From NCBI GenBank assembly GCA_004322375.1, contig SCUC01000481.1, positions 1-14,334 on the forward strand: 14,334 bases of DNA, written 5' to 3'. A model generated the notes under the pieces. The model did not search any database. It was not told the origin of the DNA and worked only from the letters and a program-made list of their open reading frames with translations. The stretch's first letter is position 1, and every line of letters starts with the position of its first letter. The stretch comes from Bacteroidota bacterium. GTDB taxonomy: Bacteria > Bacteroidota > Ignavibacteria > UBA10030 > SZUA-254. Position numbers and translations under genes: made by a program. This document shows, piece after piece, positions 13,956 to 14,334 of this stretch.

Positions 13956-14308
13956 AGCCGTTGAAACGAGGAATGATTATTGACGTCAATCTCAATCCGG
14001 TAAAAGGCTCGGAAAAAGGAAAAGTCCGGCCGTGCATTATCGTGACCAACGATGTGTACAATCAACGCGTGCCGATTATTCAAGTTGTTCCGATTACGTC
14101 ATGGAGTGAAAAAAAAGCGCAAATCCGTACCAATGTTTTCTTAGAGCCTGCTCAAGGAACTGGGTTAACTAAAAAATCAATTGCAGATTGTCTTCAAACG
14201 AGACCGATAGATTATCAACAGAGATTGGTAAAAATACGAGGACAGGTATCGGAAGGAACGTTGGAGCAAATTGATATTGCGTTGAGGGTGGTTTTTGATT
14301 TGATGTGA
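13952..14308 (+). CDS. MazF/PemK-family mRNA interferase toxin
   Basis: 118 residues, standard for the family, which cleaves single-stranded mRNA at short specific sequences and arrests growth. Visible motifs are KRGMIIDVNLNPVKGSEKGK (5-24), then VRPCIIVTNDVYN (25-37) and PITSW (47-51). R26 and T49 align with the catalytic Arg25 and Thr48 of B. subtilis MazF. LQTRPIDYQQRLVKIRG corresponds to the conserved TR-ID-RL block near the end. The ATG at 13952 overlaps the antitoxin stop (ATGA), and GAGGA at 13938-13942 lies 9 nt upstream, favouring it over the TTG at 13943. The frame is complete and looks active. The cleavage sequence cannot be predicted from this. Confidence 0.93.
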   Translation: MKPLKRGMIIDVNLNPVKGSEKGKVRPCIIVTNDVYNQRVPIIQVVPITSWSEKKAQIRTNVFLEPAQGTGLTKKSIADCLQTRPIDYQQRLVKIRGQVSEGTLEQIDIALRVVFDLM

Positions 14309-14334
14309 GTGCAACATAAAAATTCTTTTTAATA

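Overview
The window reads like a chromosomal segment of a Bacteroidota/Ignavibacteria-type Gram-negative bacterium. The strongest lineage clue is the large secreted protein at 6771-11165. It ends in a type A sorting domain of the type IX secretion system (T9SS; NYPNPFNPST near residue 1385, then a KVYDLLGREV block), a style frequent in Ignavibacteria and relatives. Ribosome binding sites are weak or absent on several genes, and base composition is moderate. The taxonomic placement is inference.

Layout. Positions 1-6435 are all on the minus strand. They hold the 5' part of a dicarboxylate/amino-acid:cation symporter (1-552), a DedA-family membrane protein (727-1374), glycogen phosphorylase (1849-4335) and a secreted YHYH-domain protein (4768-6435). 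A divergent intergenic region (6436-6770) separates these from the plus-strand T9SS cargo, a protein of about 1464 residues with Asp-box beta-propeller repeats. A convergent small Tyr-rich lipoprotein gene follows at 11327-11794. The right end has comM (12098-13645) and a compact type II toxin-antitoxin pair: a ribbon-helix-helix antitoxin and a MazF/PemK-like toxin with a 4-nt overlap.

The genes do not form one pathway. The metabolic and membrane genes on the left look like ordinary housekeeping genes with separate transcription units. The two secreted proteins in the middle are divergent and share the same paired 'WNL...GYW' C-terminal module, so they probably belong to one surface or secretome programme. 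ComM and the toxin-antitoxin pair are co-directional but separated by a 76-nt gap with its own promoter-like and operator-like sequence.

The most unusual content lies between the genes. Almost every gap on the left half carries degenerate 7-nt-periodic arrays (consensus GTTTCCN on one strand or the other). They abut stop or start codons, share an exact 38-bp core in two places, and form an inverted pair that can fold into a long hairpin. A separate 140-bp nested palindrome with 25-bp terminal inverted repeats (4626-4765) resembles a MITE, and a near-copy of part of its interior sits inside the coding sequence of the T9SS protein. No tRNA, rRNA, CRISPR array or intact insertion sequence was seen.
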